Source: Butyrivibrio sp. NC3005 (GTDB lineage Bacteria > Bacillota > Clostridia > Lachnospirales > Lachnospiraceae). From it: a DNA stretch of 60,217 bases. Position numbers and translations under genes: made by a program. Positions within the stretch are counted from its first letter, which is position 1; each line of letters opens with the position of its first letter. The notes beneath the pieces were generated by a model that had not been told where the DNA came from, ran no database searches, and worked only from the letters and a program-made list of their open reading frames with translations. Where the stretch lies: positions 1 through 60,217 of the forward strand of contig NZ_AUKC01000024.1 of the NCBI RefSeq assembly GCF_000424545.1. Direction: 5' to 3'. Positions 17,187 to 25,838 of this stretch are shown piece after piece.

Positions 17187-17420
17187 TTATGGTACTATCC
17201 TCGTTCTTGACGGAAGTTGTCCAGAGCAGTATGGACACCCATGCCCTTTATCGCACTTCCACCATGCAGATATCCTTGAAGTAGAAGCTATGGAATTCGG
17301 ATCCATATCCGTATTCTTTTCATAATCCCAGCTTTTCGCTATAACTGCTTCGATTCCCCTATTTGCAAGATTCTTTAGCACATCCTGCTCCATGTCCTGT
17401 TTGAATTTCTCGTAGTCCAT
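17187..17420 (-). pseudogene. DUF5688 start fused to a treble-clef zinc-ribbon fragment
   Basis: The first 25 residues are the same DUF5688 start as at 15645. Then comes SWDYEKNTDMDPNSIASTSR, then WWKCDKGHGCPYCSG, which is a shortened treble-clef zinc finger unit (normally WWKCxxGHEW, then about 15 residues, then GCPYC). The fusion and the internal loss show it is not an intact gene. Confidence 0.65.
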
Positions 17421-17530
17421 TGTCTACCTCCTTTGAATAGTGAATAGTTACTGCTCAAAATGAGCGCAAAAAAAGCAGCTACCTCGATTGAGATAACTGC
17501 TATGTAACGTTCAATATTCAATTAGGTCGA
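17347..17530 (-). repeat. 184-bp direct repeat, copy 2
   Basis: Same content and length as 15572-15755: DUF5688 gene start, leader, terminator hairpin and GTTCAATATTCAATTAGGTC flank. It abuts the 3' end of a different gene (DUF4256). Confidence 0.85.
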
Positions 17531-17540
17531 CAAATATGAT

Positions 17541-18062
17541 TTATATAAGCGTATAACCTCTGAACCCGCGCACGGAATAGTACGAATCCGCCCCGTTATG
17601 GAATGTGAAAACCGTTCCGTAACGTCGTTCGCAGAACAATGCACCGCCCTTGTCGCGAATATCATCCGGCGTAGTGATCCAACTTGACGTTTTCAAATCA
17701 AATTCCCCGAGACTTTGCAGTCGGCGATAGAGTTCCTCCGTCATGATCAAAACGCCGATTTCTTTTGCTTTCCATTCGGCGCTGCCTGACGGCGGGTTTT
17801 TAGCACGCCCCTGTAATGCCTTTTCGTCATAGCACAGGCTTCTGCGACCAAAAGGAGACTCCTTTGCGCAGTCGCAGAAAATTAGCTTTCCCGTCTTTTC
17901 GTCATAGCCGATGGTATCCGGTTCTCCGCCGCTCTCCTCCATCCTTCTCAAAACGTCCATGGATTCCGGATGCTCAAGCAAACGTTTCTCCACGTCAAGC
18001 CAACTCAGTTCCATATGAAGATTCTTATTATCCTGAAACCTCGCTTTTAATATTTCTAACAT
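17541..18062 (-). CDS. DUF4256 family protein
   Basis: 173 residues from the ATG at 18062, preceded by GGAGAG at 6 bases. Family features are LEILKARFQDNKNLHMELSW, MEESGGEPDTIGYDEKTGKL, IFCDCAKESPFGRRSLCYD, then TPDDIRDKGGALFCERRYGT, TFHNGADSYYSVRGFRG. DUF4256 proteins are soluble, about 180 residues, of unknown function. The codon and GC level of this gene is visibly higher than its AT-rich surroundings, suggesting a different source. It occupies the same promoter-terminator frame as the isomerase-like gene at 15771. Confidence 0.85.
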   Translation of the reverse strand: MLEILKARFQDNKNLHMELSWLDVEKRLLEHPESMDVLRRMEESGGEPDTIGYDEKTGKLIFCDCAKESPFGRRSLCYDEKALQGRAKNPPSGSAEWKAKEIGVLIMTEELYRRLQSLGEFDLKTSSWITTPDDIRDKGGALFCERRYGTVFTFHNGADSYYSVRGFRGYTLI

Positions 18063-18171
18063 GGTTTTCTCTCCAATCCCTCGATTTAACATGCTTCAAG
18101 CAAGCGACAATTCAATTCATACAATGCTGTTTTATTGGAATTCCATCACCACCACAAATTCGATTTGTTAA

Positions 18172-18222
18172 TTTCACTACCTTTAATTATACAGAATCCT
18201 TAGTCGTCACGGAATACCAAAT
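18172..18222 (-). promoter_or_regulatory. Repeated promoter region, copy 2
   Basis: Matches 16359-16409, with TATAAT on the minus strand about 120 bases upstream of the DUF4256 start. Confidence 0.65.
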
Positions 18223-18349
18223 AGATATTCCTGATATTTAAGCAGTCCTGTTGCGATATTTTTATATTTTAAAATTTAGGATGCATTTTATAAAGTTTAA
18301 CTAGAATTTGACCCAAATACCCCCTCCAACAAAAAGCCCACAATAACCA

Positions 18350-18389
18350 AAAAGGCCCAGCCCCAGCAAAAACCCAAGGGGCTGAGCCC
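18350..18389 (-). terminator. Terminator next to a putative attachment site
   Basis: GGCTCAGCCCC ... GGGGCTGGGCC stem with TTTTT on the minus strand. A near-equivalent terminator is at 21788-21814, each about 60 bases left of the sequence GCGATAGCTGCCTG. Confidence 0.75.
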
Positions 18390-18428
18390 AATTATTTCAT
18401 TTTATGCAACGCAGTGTAGTAATCTCAG

Positions 18429-18453
18429 ATTACTTGTTAGCGATAGCTGCCTG
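18429..18453. other. Putative recombinase attachment site A
   Basis: 25 bases (ATTACTTGTTAGCGATAGCT + GCCTG) repeated with two mismatches at 21853-21877; the core GCGATAGCTGCCTG also occurs at 36158-36171 inside the second recombinase gene. On the minus strand it reads as the end of a protein (QAAIANK, stop) just before a terminator, as expected of a gene 3' end used as an integration site. Confidence 0.5.
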
Positions 18454-18494
18454 TAGTGGTGTGCTATCCTACGACACTTTTTGCAACGTTCACA

Positions 18495-19118
18495 TTATTG
18501 CTCAGAAAGAGCATCATAAACAATTTTATATAAATACTCTTTTTTGCTAAAATCACTTCCATCAGAAAAGAATGCATTGTATGCAACAAGAGCAGTTCTA
18601 ACATAGCCAGCATTTTCTTCAAAAAGCTTTCGATTAATCATTATTCCTTGTGCTTCAATAAATTGACAGCAAAAAGTTATTGTAGTTCGAGTATTTCCTT
18701 CTCTAAATGGATGAATTTTCCACAATGCCGCTAAAGAATCGCAGAATTGATTTGCTAATTCTTCATGATTAAATGCATCCCATTCTTTTTCTCTCATGTC
18801 TTTCAATACATGATGAATATCAGAAACAATATCAAACGGATCAGAATACTCTACAGATTGTCCACCTAAAACATCTTCCTCTTTATAAATCGAAATAGTT
18901 CGAGGCGAACCCGCCCAATCAAATATATCTTGAAAGATAACCTGATGCATCTTAAGAAAATGTTCCGTGTGATAATCTCCCGGCAATGGATTAATTGCTA
19001 CATCTTTTAATCGATATACAACATAATCAGCCTCAGCTTCATCCAGCAATTCTTGAGATTTTATACCAAGAATATTTTTTAGTACAGGAACGTCCTCATA
19101 AAGATAAGGATCACGCAT
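18495..19118 (-). CDS. Fic family protein (toxin of a VbhA/Fic pair)
   Basis: 207-residue Fic domain enzyme, which would attach AMP (or a related group) from a nucleotide to a target protein. The catalytic motif HPFREGNTRT at residues 136-145 is complete (HxFx(D/E)GNxR). The flap region is upstream (SPRTISIYKEEDVLGGQSVE, about 71-90). The small gene in front (19111-19287) overlaps its ATG and looks like a class I VbhA antitoxin that would place an inhibitory helix in the active site. Both sit between putative attachment sites A and B. Confidence 0.9.
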   Translation of the reverse strand: MRDPYLYEDVPVLKNILGIKSQELLDEAEADYVVYRLKDVAINPLPGDYHTEHFLKMHQVIFQDIFDWAGSPRTISIYKEEDVLGGQSVEYSDPFDIVSDIHHVLKDMREKEWDAFNHEELANQFCDSLAALWKIHPFREGNTRTTITFCCQFIEAQGIMINRKLFEENAGYVRTALVAYNAFFSDGSDFSKKEYLYKIVYDALSEQ

Positions 19119-19287
19119 TTGTGGACTCCTTCATCTTATATTTCTTATCTAAAAAACGCTTTGCATCCTCCATTGTTACTTCACCACGTTTTTCTTTTTC
19201 TATATATTCTTTAAAATCTTTAGTTGGCTCTAGACCGTCTACTTTAATCATACCTATTGCATAATTCCATGCGTCAGCATTAGTCAT
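19111..19287 (-). CDS. VbhA-type antitoxin of the Fic pair
   Basis: 58 residues, starting MTNADAWNYAIGMIKVDGLE, with an excellent ribosome binding site (AAAGGAGG, 8 bases upstream). The central part, KEYIEKEKRGEVTMEDAKRF, fits the antitoxin_VbhA helix (I/V-x-G-x-x-x-S/T/M/E pattern that blocks Fic ATP binding). Its stop codon overlaps the Fic start (ATGCGTGA), a typical coupled toxin-antitoxin arrangement. It is shorter than 60 codons and easily missed. Confidence 0.8.
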   Translation of the reverse strand: MTNADAWNYAIGMIKVDGLEPTKDFKEYIEKEKRGEVTMEDAKRFLDKKYKMKESTNA

Positions 19288-19290
19288 AAT

Positions 19291-19345
19291 ATCCGCCTCC
19301 TTTTCTATTATATTTTAACATATATCGGCATATATTTCGATTTAT
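19291..19345 (-). promoter_or_regulatory. Promoter/operator region of the Fic pair
   Basis: On the minus strand AAAATATAATAG gives a -10 just upstream of the antitoxin. Overlapping repeats of ATATCGGCATATAT type follow, a likely autoregulation site. The remaining stretch to 19483 is AT-rich without a gene. Confidence 0.45.
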
Positions 19346-19483
19346 ATCCGCGCAGTCTTTTCAATTAGTGTAGAAATACATTTTTACAGGCGAAAACTAT
19401 TAAACCCGACGCAAGTACAACGTAAATTTTTACGCCGCATTTTCAAAACTTTAAATATATTTATTTTTTTGAAAGTAAAAAAT

Positions 19484-19534
19484 GGCAGTTATCTTTCGAT
19501 AACTGCCATTTGTAATGTTCATTATTCAATTAAG
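19484..19534 (-). terminator. Terminator with the module-type flank, copy 3
   Basis: GGCAGTTATC-tttc-GATAACTGCC hairpin followed by GTTCATTATTCAATTA, one base different from the GTTCAATATTCAATTA flank of the two repeats at 15.7 and 17.5 kb. It lies 56 bases after the stop of the YoaP-like gene. Confidence 0.65.
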
Positions 19535-19589
19535 AGCTCGACAAACTGCCGATTTGTCGGTCTACATTGTATTCCGGTTAATACGAATA

Positions 19590-20336
19590 TCACTTTCCTG
19601 TAAGTTTTAAGAATTTCTTATCGTTCATTTGCTCGTTTGTAACATACTCCCCATCATGAAACAACGCATAATTCGTGATCGGTGTCGGTGCATTCTGTGC
19701 TTCTTCTTTGCTTTCAATATGTATTGCCTTGAATGCAATACCATTTTCTTTTGCCGTCTGCTCCAAAACCGGGACATATTTTGCATTGAACGGGCACTGA
19801 TTCGTATAGTACAGAACATATCCCTGCTCTTCTATATGCGGAAGTTTTGCACATTCCTTAAACACCGGAGCTTTTGCATTTTTATCGAATGGCATATACC
19901 AAATCTTAATCCCATTATCCGCTTCATCGCTCACGACAAATCCTTTGTACTTCAGAAACTTCGGATCAGCCAGAAACGGTTTCTTCTTTGAAGCGCAAAG
20001 AATACAAAGCCCTTTTTTCCCCTTTTCCTTACTATCCTCGATGCAGGCAGTAAGTAGATCAGTAGAATATCCATGTCCTTTGAAAGCCCCGGACACCCAG
20101 AGACAGTCAATGTACATATATCCATCTGCCTCTATCGGAATCCATGCGTTTTCCGCCGGGATATATTCGATAAAGCACTTTCCGCGCTCTACGCTCTTTA
20201 GGAAAACAAGTCCTTCATCAAACCTCTCCGAAAGCCATGCCTTCTTAGAAGAAACCTGAACATCCTTATTATTTGATATCGCGCAGCAAATATGCTCCTC
20301 TTCGAGGTTATCTTTTGTTACATGAACATATTCCAT
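19590..20336 (-). CDS. YoaP-like GNAT acetyltransferase
   Basis: 248 residues from the ATG at 20336 (AAAGGAG, 6 bases upstream). The N-terminal half is a GNAT domain with DCLWVSGAFKGHGYSTDLLT as acetyl-CoA motif (about residues 80-99). The C-terminal half is the YoaP-like extension, with CAKLPHIEEQGYVLYYTNQC and the final DGEYVTNEQMNDKKFLKLTG. YoaP-like proteins are two-domain acetyltransferases of unknown substrate. The MerR gene follows on the right in the same direction, 59 bases away, and may control it. Confidence 0.85.
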   Translation of the reverse strand: MEYVHVTKDNLEEEHICCAISNNKDVQVSSKKAWLSERFDEGLVFLKSVERGKCFIEYIPAENAWIPIEADGYMYIDCLWVSGAFKGHGYSTDLLTACIEDSKEKGKKGLCILCASKKKPFLADPKFLKYKGFVVSDEADNGIKIWYMPFDKNAKAPVFKECAKLPHIEEQGYVLYYTNQCPFNAKYVPVLEQTAKENGIAFKAIHIESKEEAQNAPTPITNYALFHDGEYVTNEQMNDKKFLKLTGK

Positions 20337-20394
20337 GACCGCTCCTTTCAATAATATGCCAAGTAACGCTTAAGTTCCTTGGCGTAGATAGTAT

Positions 20395-21198
20395 TTACTC
20401 AATAGGGAAACAAGCTTCCGTTACATACTCATCAGGATTCTGTGTCTGTGCAGGACTCACATGATAGATATTAAACATAGGTCCATTCATTTTATATCCA
20501 TTAGCTTTGATCCATGATGCCACAGTTGCATATGCCTCACCCATCTGATCGTAGCTGCCTTTAATAATACAACTTGCAACTTTTACTTCAGGAAGATTTT
20601 TAAACTTCACATGTTCCGTATCGTTATAAGAACCACTCACGGTCATCCACGCAATGATCTCAACATTTTCTTCCTTGTACTCGGGATCAAGAAACTCAGC
20701 CGCCGCAAGACACGGGTCGGCCGGCACAAGATTCTTGCACTCACTCATCATCGTATTCCAGAGCATTCCTTCATCCTCATAGTGAGGAACCACCATCTGA
20801 ACAGTTGCAGCATATCTCTCCGGTATTGTTTTTACAATTACATCAAAACTCATATTCTGCTCCTTCCTCAGCCTCTTTCTGGCTGTTTCCAGAAGCATCA
20901 GTTTGTACTCCGTTTCTTTGGAAAGCTTTGAAAGCTCCTTCTGCCTCTCTGACAGAAAGGCATCCATCTTTTCTTTATCATCATAGCTGTCAAGGATCTT
21001 GATAATATCCGCAAGGGCAAAGCCCATATCCTTGAGTGATGTGATCCTTCCGATGGTAAAAAGCTGTTCCTCGCGATAATAGCGGTACCCGGTGAAATCA
21101 TCTATTTCTGCCGGTTTCAAAAGTCCGATATCATCATAGTGACGTAACATCCTGATGCTTACTCTGGATAGTTTTGAAAATTCGCCTATTTTAAGCAT
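20395..21198 (-). CDS. MerR family regulator with GyrI-like effector domain
   Basis: 267 residues. N-terminal MerR winged helix (MLKIGEFSKLSRVSIRMLRH, YDDIGLLKPAEIDDFTGYRY), a long coiled-coil helix at about 80-120, and a C-terminal GyrI-like/effector-binding domain starting FDVIVKTIPERYAATVQ. Proteins of this build sense small lipophilic molecules and activate nearby genes by bending the promoter. The palindrome CTCACATAATGTGAG at 21252-21266 in front of it is a likely binding site. It probably forms a unit with the acetyltransferase downstream. Confidence 0.9.
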   Translation of the reverse strand: MLKIGEFSKLSRVSIRMLRHYDDIGLLKPAEIDDFTGYRYYREEQLFTIGRITSLKDMGFALADIIKILDSYDDKEKMDAFLSERQKELSKLSKETEYKLMLLETARKRLRKEQNMSFDVIVKTIPERYAATVQMVVPHYEDEGMLWNTMMSECKNLVPADPCLAAAEFLDPEYKEENVEIIAWMTVSGSYNDTEHVKFKNLPEVKVASCIIKGSYDQMGEAYATVASWIKANGYKMNGPMFNIYHVSPAQTQNPDEYVTEACFPIE

Positions 21199-21251
21199 TT
21201 GCTTCTACCTCCATGGATGTTTTTCTCTTGAGCTCACTACAACGATAATCC

Positions 21252-21266
21252 CTCACATAATGTGAG
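21252..21266. promoter_or_regulatory. Candidate MerR operator
   Basis: Perfect palindrome CTCACAT-A-ATGTGAG, 54 bases upstream of the MerR gene start. Confidence 0.55.
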
Positions 21267-21518
21267 AGTCAATATACTTTTTTAAAATTTCATAAAATGT
21301 AAAACTGAAATATAATTTGCCTCTAAAAATTCTGATTTGTTAATTTAAATTACATTATAAGCTTATCACATCTCACATTTTAAAAGAAAATATTTTAAAA
21401 AAATAAGGTTATAAGCTTATAGGTTAAATTCAGGCTTTTCTGGGAACCGAAATCTGCGGTGCTATCCATAGTACCGCTCTGCAGCCATAAGCTTTAGTTT
21501 CTTCCAACACTCTATTAA

Positions 21519-21711
21519 TTACAGTGCTAGCACCTATTTTCGCTCCAGCACTGTAATTCAACATCACACTTTACAGTGCCGGCACCTTTTTTCGCTCCAG
21601 CGCTGTAATCCAGCATCATGCTTTACAGTGCCGGCTCCTATTTTCACTCCAGCACTGTAATCCAGCATCATACTTTACAGTGCCAATGCCATTTTTCACA
21701 TCAACACTACT
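21519..21711. repeat. 52-bp tandem repeats, 3.7 copies, each with an inner dyad
   Basis: Units begin at 21519, 21571, 21623 and 21675 with exact 52-base spacing. Each unit holds TTACAGTGC ... GCACTGTAA (or a one-base variant), an inverted repeat around an 18-base centre, then a 14-16 base linker (TCAACATCACACT type). No reading frame runs through. It lies between the MerR gene and the left end of a recombinase element; the rest of 21270-21780 shows no gene. Confidence 0.85.
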
Positions 21712-21787
21712 CAGCTTGCCATTCTTAGACCAAAAAAGGCAAAAACCTGCGCCAGCAGTGTCCTAATACATAAGCCACACAATAAAA

Positions 21788-21814
21788 AAGCCCAGCCCCC
21801 AAAAGGGACTGGGC
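21788..21814 (-). terminator. Terminator left of attachment site B
   Basis: GCCCAGTCCC-ttttg-GGGGCTGGGC followed by TTTTTT on the minus strand. Counterpart of 18350-18389. Confidence 0.8.
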
Positions 21815-21852
21815 AAATGTTCATATTATGCAACGCATTCAAATTATCGCTA

Positions 21853-21888
21853 ATTACTTATTTGCGATAGCTGCCTGCGCTGAGACAG
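21853..21888. other. Putative attachment site B (left junction of element 1)
   Basis: The left arm matches site A (ATTACTTATTTGCGATAGCT + GCCTG); the right arm (GCCTGCGCTGAGACAG) matches the recombinase-side arm of the site at 36158-36182 (GCCTGTGTTGAGACAA). The mix of one host arm and one element arm is what an attL junction should look like. Confidence 0.55.
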
Positions 21889-21910
21889 GCCTGTAACTTA
21901 CATTTTTCAC

Positions 21911-23547
21911 TTAAAGATTGCAGATGCTGTTTTTTTTCCAATCGGAAGCGTCTTGCTTATATACCTCATTACCGAATACCGGATTCAAATACCAGATAAA
22001 TGCTCCGTGATCAAAAACAATCTGATCAACGAAATTATCAATCACAGTATCAGGTATCTTAGCCCTGGCATCAAAGGCAGTCATCTTGATAAACTCAGAA
22101 AGACTTTCAATACGTCTGTCCTTTGCGCCATTATCTTCCAATTCTAAAACCCGTTGTCTGCATTCATCATTTAATTTCTCTAAGTTTGAAATCTGATCTT
22201 CTAATTTCTTTTTCTTGCTTCGGAAGACTTCTCTGGAAATATCTCCTTCAGAACACATATCAACCAGATTGGCAAGCTGTTTGTTCAGCTTCTCAATCTG
22301 ACGATTGTTTGCTTCAAGCCGTTCTTTATCGTTTCTCTCAGGAGCCTTTACTTCAGCAACATCCTGTGCCATAGCCATAGCTTCCTTATAGATTGCTTCT
22401 TTATTTCCAAGAAGCTTTTTGAAAACAAAATCGGCCTGAACCTCTAATTTCCATCCCATAAATGATGAGTTATCACAAATACCTTCGATATCAAGACCTT
22501 TTTTCAGTCTTCCTGCAGGAGTTCCTGTCCGTAACTGTCCATAGCACGATAGATATAACTAAGAGTTCCATCATTAGCCTTATGAGCAATTCTTCGGTTC
22601 ATAGCATGACCACAGGTACAAACAAGCTTATTGCCCCACAGATGCTTACAAGGCGACTGCCCAATTGCTTTGCCGTTCTTGTCTGTCTTCACGGACTTGT
22701 GTTTTTCTCTTAACTCCTGTACTCTGTCAAAATCTTCCGGCGAAACCAGTTTCTCATGCGAACCTTCTACATATACCTTATCAACTGCCCCATGATTATT
22801 GATTTTCTTCTGAACCAGATAATCCGGAACGTATTGCTTACGGTATACGATTCTGCCGCAATAAAAAGGATTTCTAAGAACTCTGTTGATATTGCCAGAC
22901 TGCCATCTGGTAAGGCCTGTGGCTGTTTTGCGCCCTTCCTGCTCTATGATGTCCTGAATCTTACGAACACCATTGCCAGCCAGGTAAAGTTCAAAGATTC
23001 TTTTCACAGTGTCGGCCTGTTCCTTATTCACAATAAGCTTATCACCAACTCTGTCATATCCAAGAATATTACCATTGCCATATAGGACTCCATTCTTAAA
23101 AGAAATCATCTGACCGGCTTTTACTCTCTGAGAAATCTTCTTACTTTCATTCTGGGCCAGTGTAGCCATAATAGAAAGTCTTAGCTCTCCATCCTCATCA
23201 TTCATTGTCCAGATATTATCTTCTGTGAACCACACCTCCACACCATAAGTTTTGAGGGTTCTGGTCTGCTGCAGTGTATCCACTGTGTTTCTTGCAAACC
23301 TAGATACCTCTCTGGTAACAATTAGATCAAACTTCTTTTCTTTTGCATCCTTGAGCATTCGCATAAAAGACTCACGCTTATGAATAGATGTACCGATAAT
23401 ACCTTCATCAATATATCTATCTACCAACGTCCAGTCCGCATGCCTGCTCAAAATATCATCATAGTACTGCACCTGATTTTCCAATGCAGATATCTGCGCC
23501 TCATGCTCTGTAGAAACACGGGCGTAGACGGCAACTTTTCTCGCCAT
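21911..23547 (-). pseudogene. Large serine recombinase (TnpX/TndX type) with one frameshift
   Basis: The start at 23547 (GAGGTG upstream) gives MARKVAVYARVSTEHEAQIS with catalytic Ser12, then VSRFARNTVDTLQQT and the recombinase domain to GHAMNRRIAHKAN. At about 22558 the frame shifts; the continuing sequence (CYGQLRTGTPAGRLKKGL, then DIEGICDNSSF) is readable in another frame and joins the segment 21911-22459 with the Lys/Glu-rich coiled coil and C-terminal domain. Serine recombinases of this type excise and insert mobile elements as circles. The frameshift should make this copy inactive unless suppressed. The intact relative is at 36011-37837. Confidence 0.9.
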
Positions 23548-23624
23548 ATCGCACCTCACATTCCTCAATCAAGCTGTACTAGATGAGATCTAGGCACAGC
23601 TTAATTATATAATTATTATCTTGC

Positions 23625-23783
23625 TTACTCAACGGGTATATTGCGTTTTTTCGCGATATACCGCAATTCTTCGTCTGTTATCTTTCCTTCTTTATTAAGC
23701 TGCTTCATAATGTCAAAAGCAACATACTTAATAGCCATTTCCTCAGCTTCCGGAGGAAATGTAATCTCTTTTAATTCCTTCAT
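23625..23783 (-). CDS. Small SHOCT-like protein upstream of the recombinase
   Basis: 52 residues (MKELKEITFPPEAEEMAIKY, ending AKKRNIPVE), below the usual ORF cut-off. AGGAGGG is 9 bases before the ATG. The middle, LNKEGKITDEELRYIAKK, resembles the SHOCT motif (G-x-I-T-x-E-E-x). A homologue with the same position and layout is at 37896-38072, so it is a real gene. Its place between a sigma-like gene and the recombinase suggests a helper or directionality role; that is inference. Confidence 0.75.
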   Translation of the reverse strand: MKELKEITFPPEAEEMAIKYVAFDIMKQLNKEGKITDEELRYIAKKRNIPVE

Positions 23784-23794
23784 GACCATCCCTC

Positions 23795-24355
23795 CTAAAG
23801 CTTCTCGATGAAATAATTTTCCATGTAGGAAATCAATTCACAATGAATACGGCTTGCCTTTCTCCTGACTACAGGAACCGTTACACCAGCTTCTTCAGCC
23901 AAAGTGTAGTAGTCCTTCTCCTGCTTAAGAAGCGGAATAATAATCTCTTGCTCCTTCACGCTAAGTGCATGCAGGTGTCTTCTGAAAGAAGCGTATTCAT
24001 CAGCCATCATCACAATGACATACTCTCTTCGCTTGAATTCCTGTACCAGCGCCGAATCTGATAAAGCATCCTCTGCTGAATTCAGTCCATTGATAGCTCC
24101 CTCAAGCATTACATCAAGAACCGCCTCATCCGCTGTAGGATTACTATAGTTACCCAAATTCTGAATACGGACTCCAAGCTCATCTTTGTGATTGCTACGC
24201 TTTCTCTCCTTCTCAGCCTTGATCTCGTAGATCAATCTCATCTTGCAATCCTCGATGATTCCCTGGAAGGAAGAGTAATTGGAATAGATCAGCTCGGCCC
24301 TCTCCCTCGCTGACTTGTCACCGTAGTTTTCATAAAAATTAACCTTAGTGGCCAT
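23795..24355 (-). CDS. Sigma-like HTH protein of the recombinase element
   Basis: 186 residues starting MATKVNFYENYGDKSARERA, preceded by AGGAGG. An N-terminal helical region with the conserved SARERAELIYSNYSSF segment is followed by a C-terminal helix-turn-helix (LSVKEQEIIIPLLKQEKDYY, TLAEEAGVTVPVVRRKASRI) like sigma-70 region 4. The homologue in element 2 is at 38069-38644. Likely a transcription factor for the recombinase genes downstream (gap of 11 bases to the next start). Confidence 0.7.
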   Translation of the reverse strand: MATKVNFYENYGDKSARERAELIYSNYSSFQGIIEDCKMRLIYEIKAEKERKRSNHKDELGVRIQNLGNYSNPTADEAVLDVMLEGAINGLNSAEDALSDSALVQEFKRREYVIVMMADEYASFRRHLHALSVKEQEIIIPLLKQEKDYYTLAEEAGVTVPVVRRKASRIHCELISYMENYFIEKL

Positions 24356-24509
24356 ATACACCTCCTATATTCAGTTGTGTTTATGTCACTAAGCTGCGCG
24401 CTGCTTCGTAACTTCTTTACATGTTTAATTCTAATTGGAATGCGCCTATGAATCGTTAGCGCTAATGTGGACATAAAGTACACATAATGTGAACTCTTAC
24501 AAAGAAAAA

Positions 24510-24545
24510 CGCCAGCATCAGGATTAATCTAATCCTGAGCTGACG
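24510..24545 (-). terminator. Terminator of the DUF4143 ATPase gene
   Basis: GCGTCAGCTCAGGATTA ... TAATCCTGATGCTGGCG stem followed by TTTTT on the minus strand, 18 bases after the stop. Confidence 0.8.
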
Positions 24546-24563
24546 CTAAGTTATAATATTCAG

Positions 24564-25817
24564 TTAGATTTCCATGCTATCTGGATTTAGAAGAAAATCA
24601 TAAACACTCATTACCAATATGCCTTCATCATTATAAAGCGGTGCCACAGCATCCTTTGTAATAATAATTTTTTTAAATCCATCACCTATATTCACTAATG
24701 AACGCTGTTCCTGTTCCATTTTTTCCTTATCAGGCAGCGCATAGGCTGATTGAATATAAAATCTCTTTGAACCTTTGTTGCAGACAAAATCCACTTCTAA
24801 CTGTTTTCGAATCTTCTTACCATTTTTATCAACTTCATTCATCACAACAACACCAACGTCCACATTATATCCACGAACTTTTAATTCATTAAATATAACG
24901 TTTTCCATTGCATGAGTCTCCTCAACCTGTCTAAAATTAAGTCTCGCATTTCTAAGTCCCAGATCGGTAAAATAATACTTCGATGGAGTATTAATGTATT
25001 TTTTCCCCTTGATATCATATCGAATTGCACTATTAATAAGAAATGAATCTTTAAGGTAATCTATATATTTGATTATTGTATCTTTGCTTATAGTCTTGTT
25101 TTTAACACTTTTAAATGTCGCAGATAACTTGCTTGGATTCGTAAGCGATCCAATTGCTGAAGATAAAATATTCAGAAGTTCTTCTAACTCTGCCTTATTT
25201 CGTATATTATTCCTTCCAGTAATATCAGAAATGTAGGTTTCCTCAAATAGAGATTTTAAAAAATCAGATTTTTGATCAGCCGTTTCAAAGCCTAGCACAA
25301 GCGGTATTCCACCGAACAGAACATAATCCCTCCAGCCTTCCTGTTTGTCACCGTCATATACACTCATAAATTCACTATATGTTAACGGATACATATGAAC
25401 TTCATCCCCACGTCCACGAAATTCAGTAATAATATCTTTTGACAGAAACTTGGCATTACTTCCCGTTACATATACATCCACATTTTTCTTTCTTCCGAGA
25501 CTATTAAGAACTGATTCAAAATCATCGAGCATCTGAACTTCATCTAATAAAACATAATACATTTCTTTATCAGCGATTTTTTCCATTAGATATGGAAATA
25601 AAACTTCAGGATCTCGATACTTTCTATTTTCAAAAGAGTCAAATGCAATCTCAATAATATGGTTTTCATTAACTCCCTCATTTACCAGATACTCTTTAAA
25701 AAGATTAAATAAAAGGTATGATTTTCCACATCTTCGCATACCTGTTACAACCTTAATTAGTCCGTTATGCTTTTTTGAAATAAGCTTATTCAAATATATA
25801 TCTCTGCGTATTTCCAT
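24564..25817 (-). CDS. AAA_14/DUF4143 ATP-binding protein
   Basis: 417 residues from the ATG at 25817 (GAGGTGG, 6 bases upstream). Walker A GMRRCGKS at residues 26-33, Walker B VLLDEVQML at about 93, sensor region VYVTGSNAKFLSKDI, then the DUF4143 domain whose C-terminal part (LEVDFVCNKGSKRFYIQSAY) has the D...(E/Q)xK-like pattern of PD-(D/E)XK folds. Such proteins are widespread in gut Firmicutes and of unknown function. The gene has its own terminator and a promoter bracketed by two palindromes (25839-25950), so it is a self-contained insertion inside the element: element 2 has no counterpart at this place. Confidence 0.85.
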   Translation of the reverse strand: MEIRRDIYLNKLISKKHNGLIKVVTGMRRCGKSYLLFNLFKEYLVNEGVNENHIIEIAFDSFENRKYRDPEVLFPYLMEKIADKEMYYVLLDEVQMLDDFESVLNSLGRKKNVDVYVTGSNAKFLSKDIITEFRGRGDEVHMYPLTYSEFMSVYDGDKQEGWRDYVLFGGIPLVLGFETADQKSDFLKSLFEETYISDITGRNNIRNKAELEELLNILSSAIGSLTNPSKLSATFKSVKNKTISKDTIIKYIDYLKDSFLINSAIRYDIKGKKYINTPSKYYFTDLGLRNARLNFRQVEETHAMENVIFNELKVRGYNVDVGVVVMNEVDKNGKKIRKQLEVDFVCNKGSKRFYIQSAYALPDKEKMEQEQRSLVNIGDGFKKIIITKDAVAPLYNDEGILVMSVYDFLLNPDSMEI

Positions 25818-25838
25818 ATCGTTCCACCTCATTGCTTA

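Noticed and set aside
21519..21711. CRISPR-like array
   Set aside because: The linkers between the dyads are only 14-16 bases and are themselves conserved, and no cas gene is present; it is a tandem repeat, not a CRISPR.
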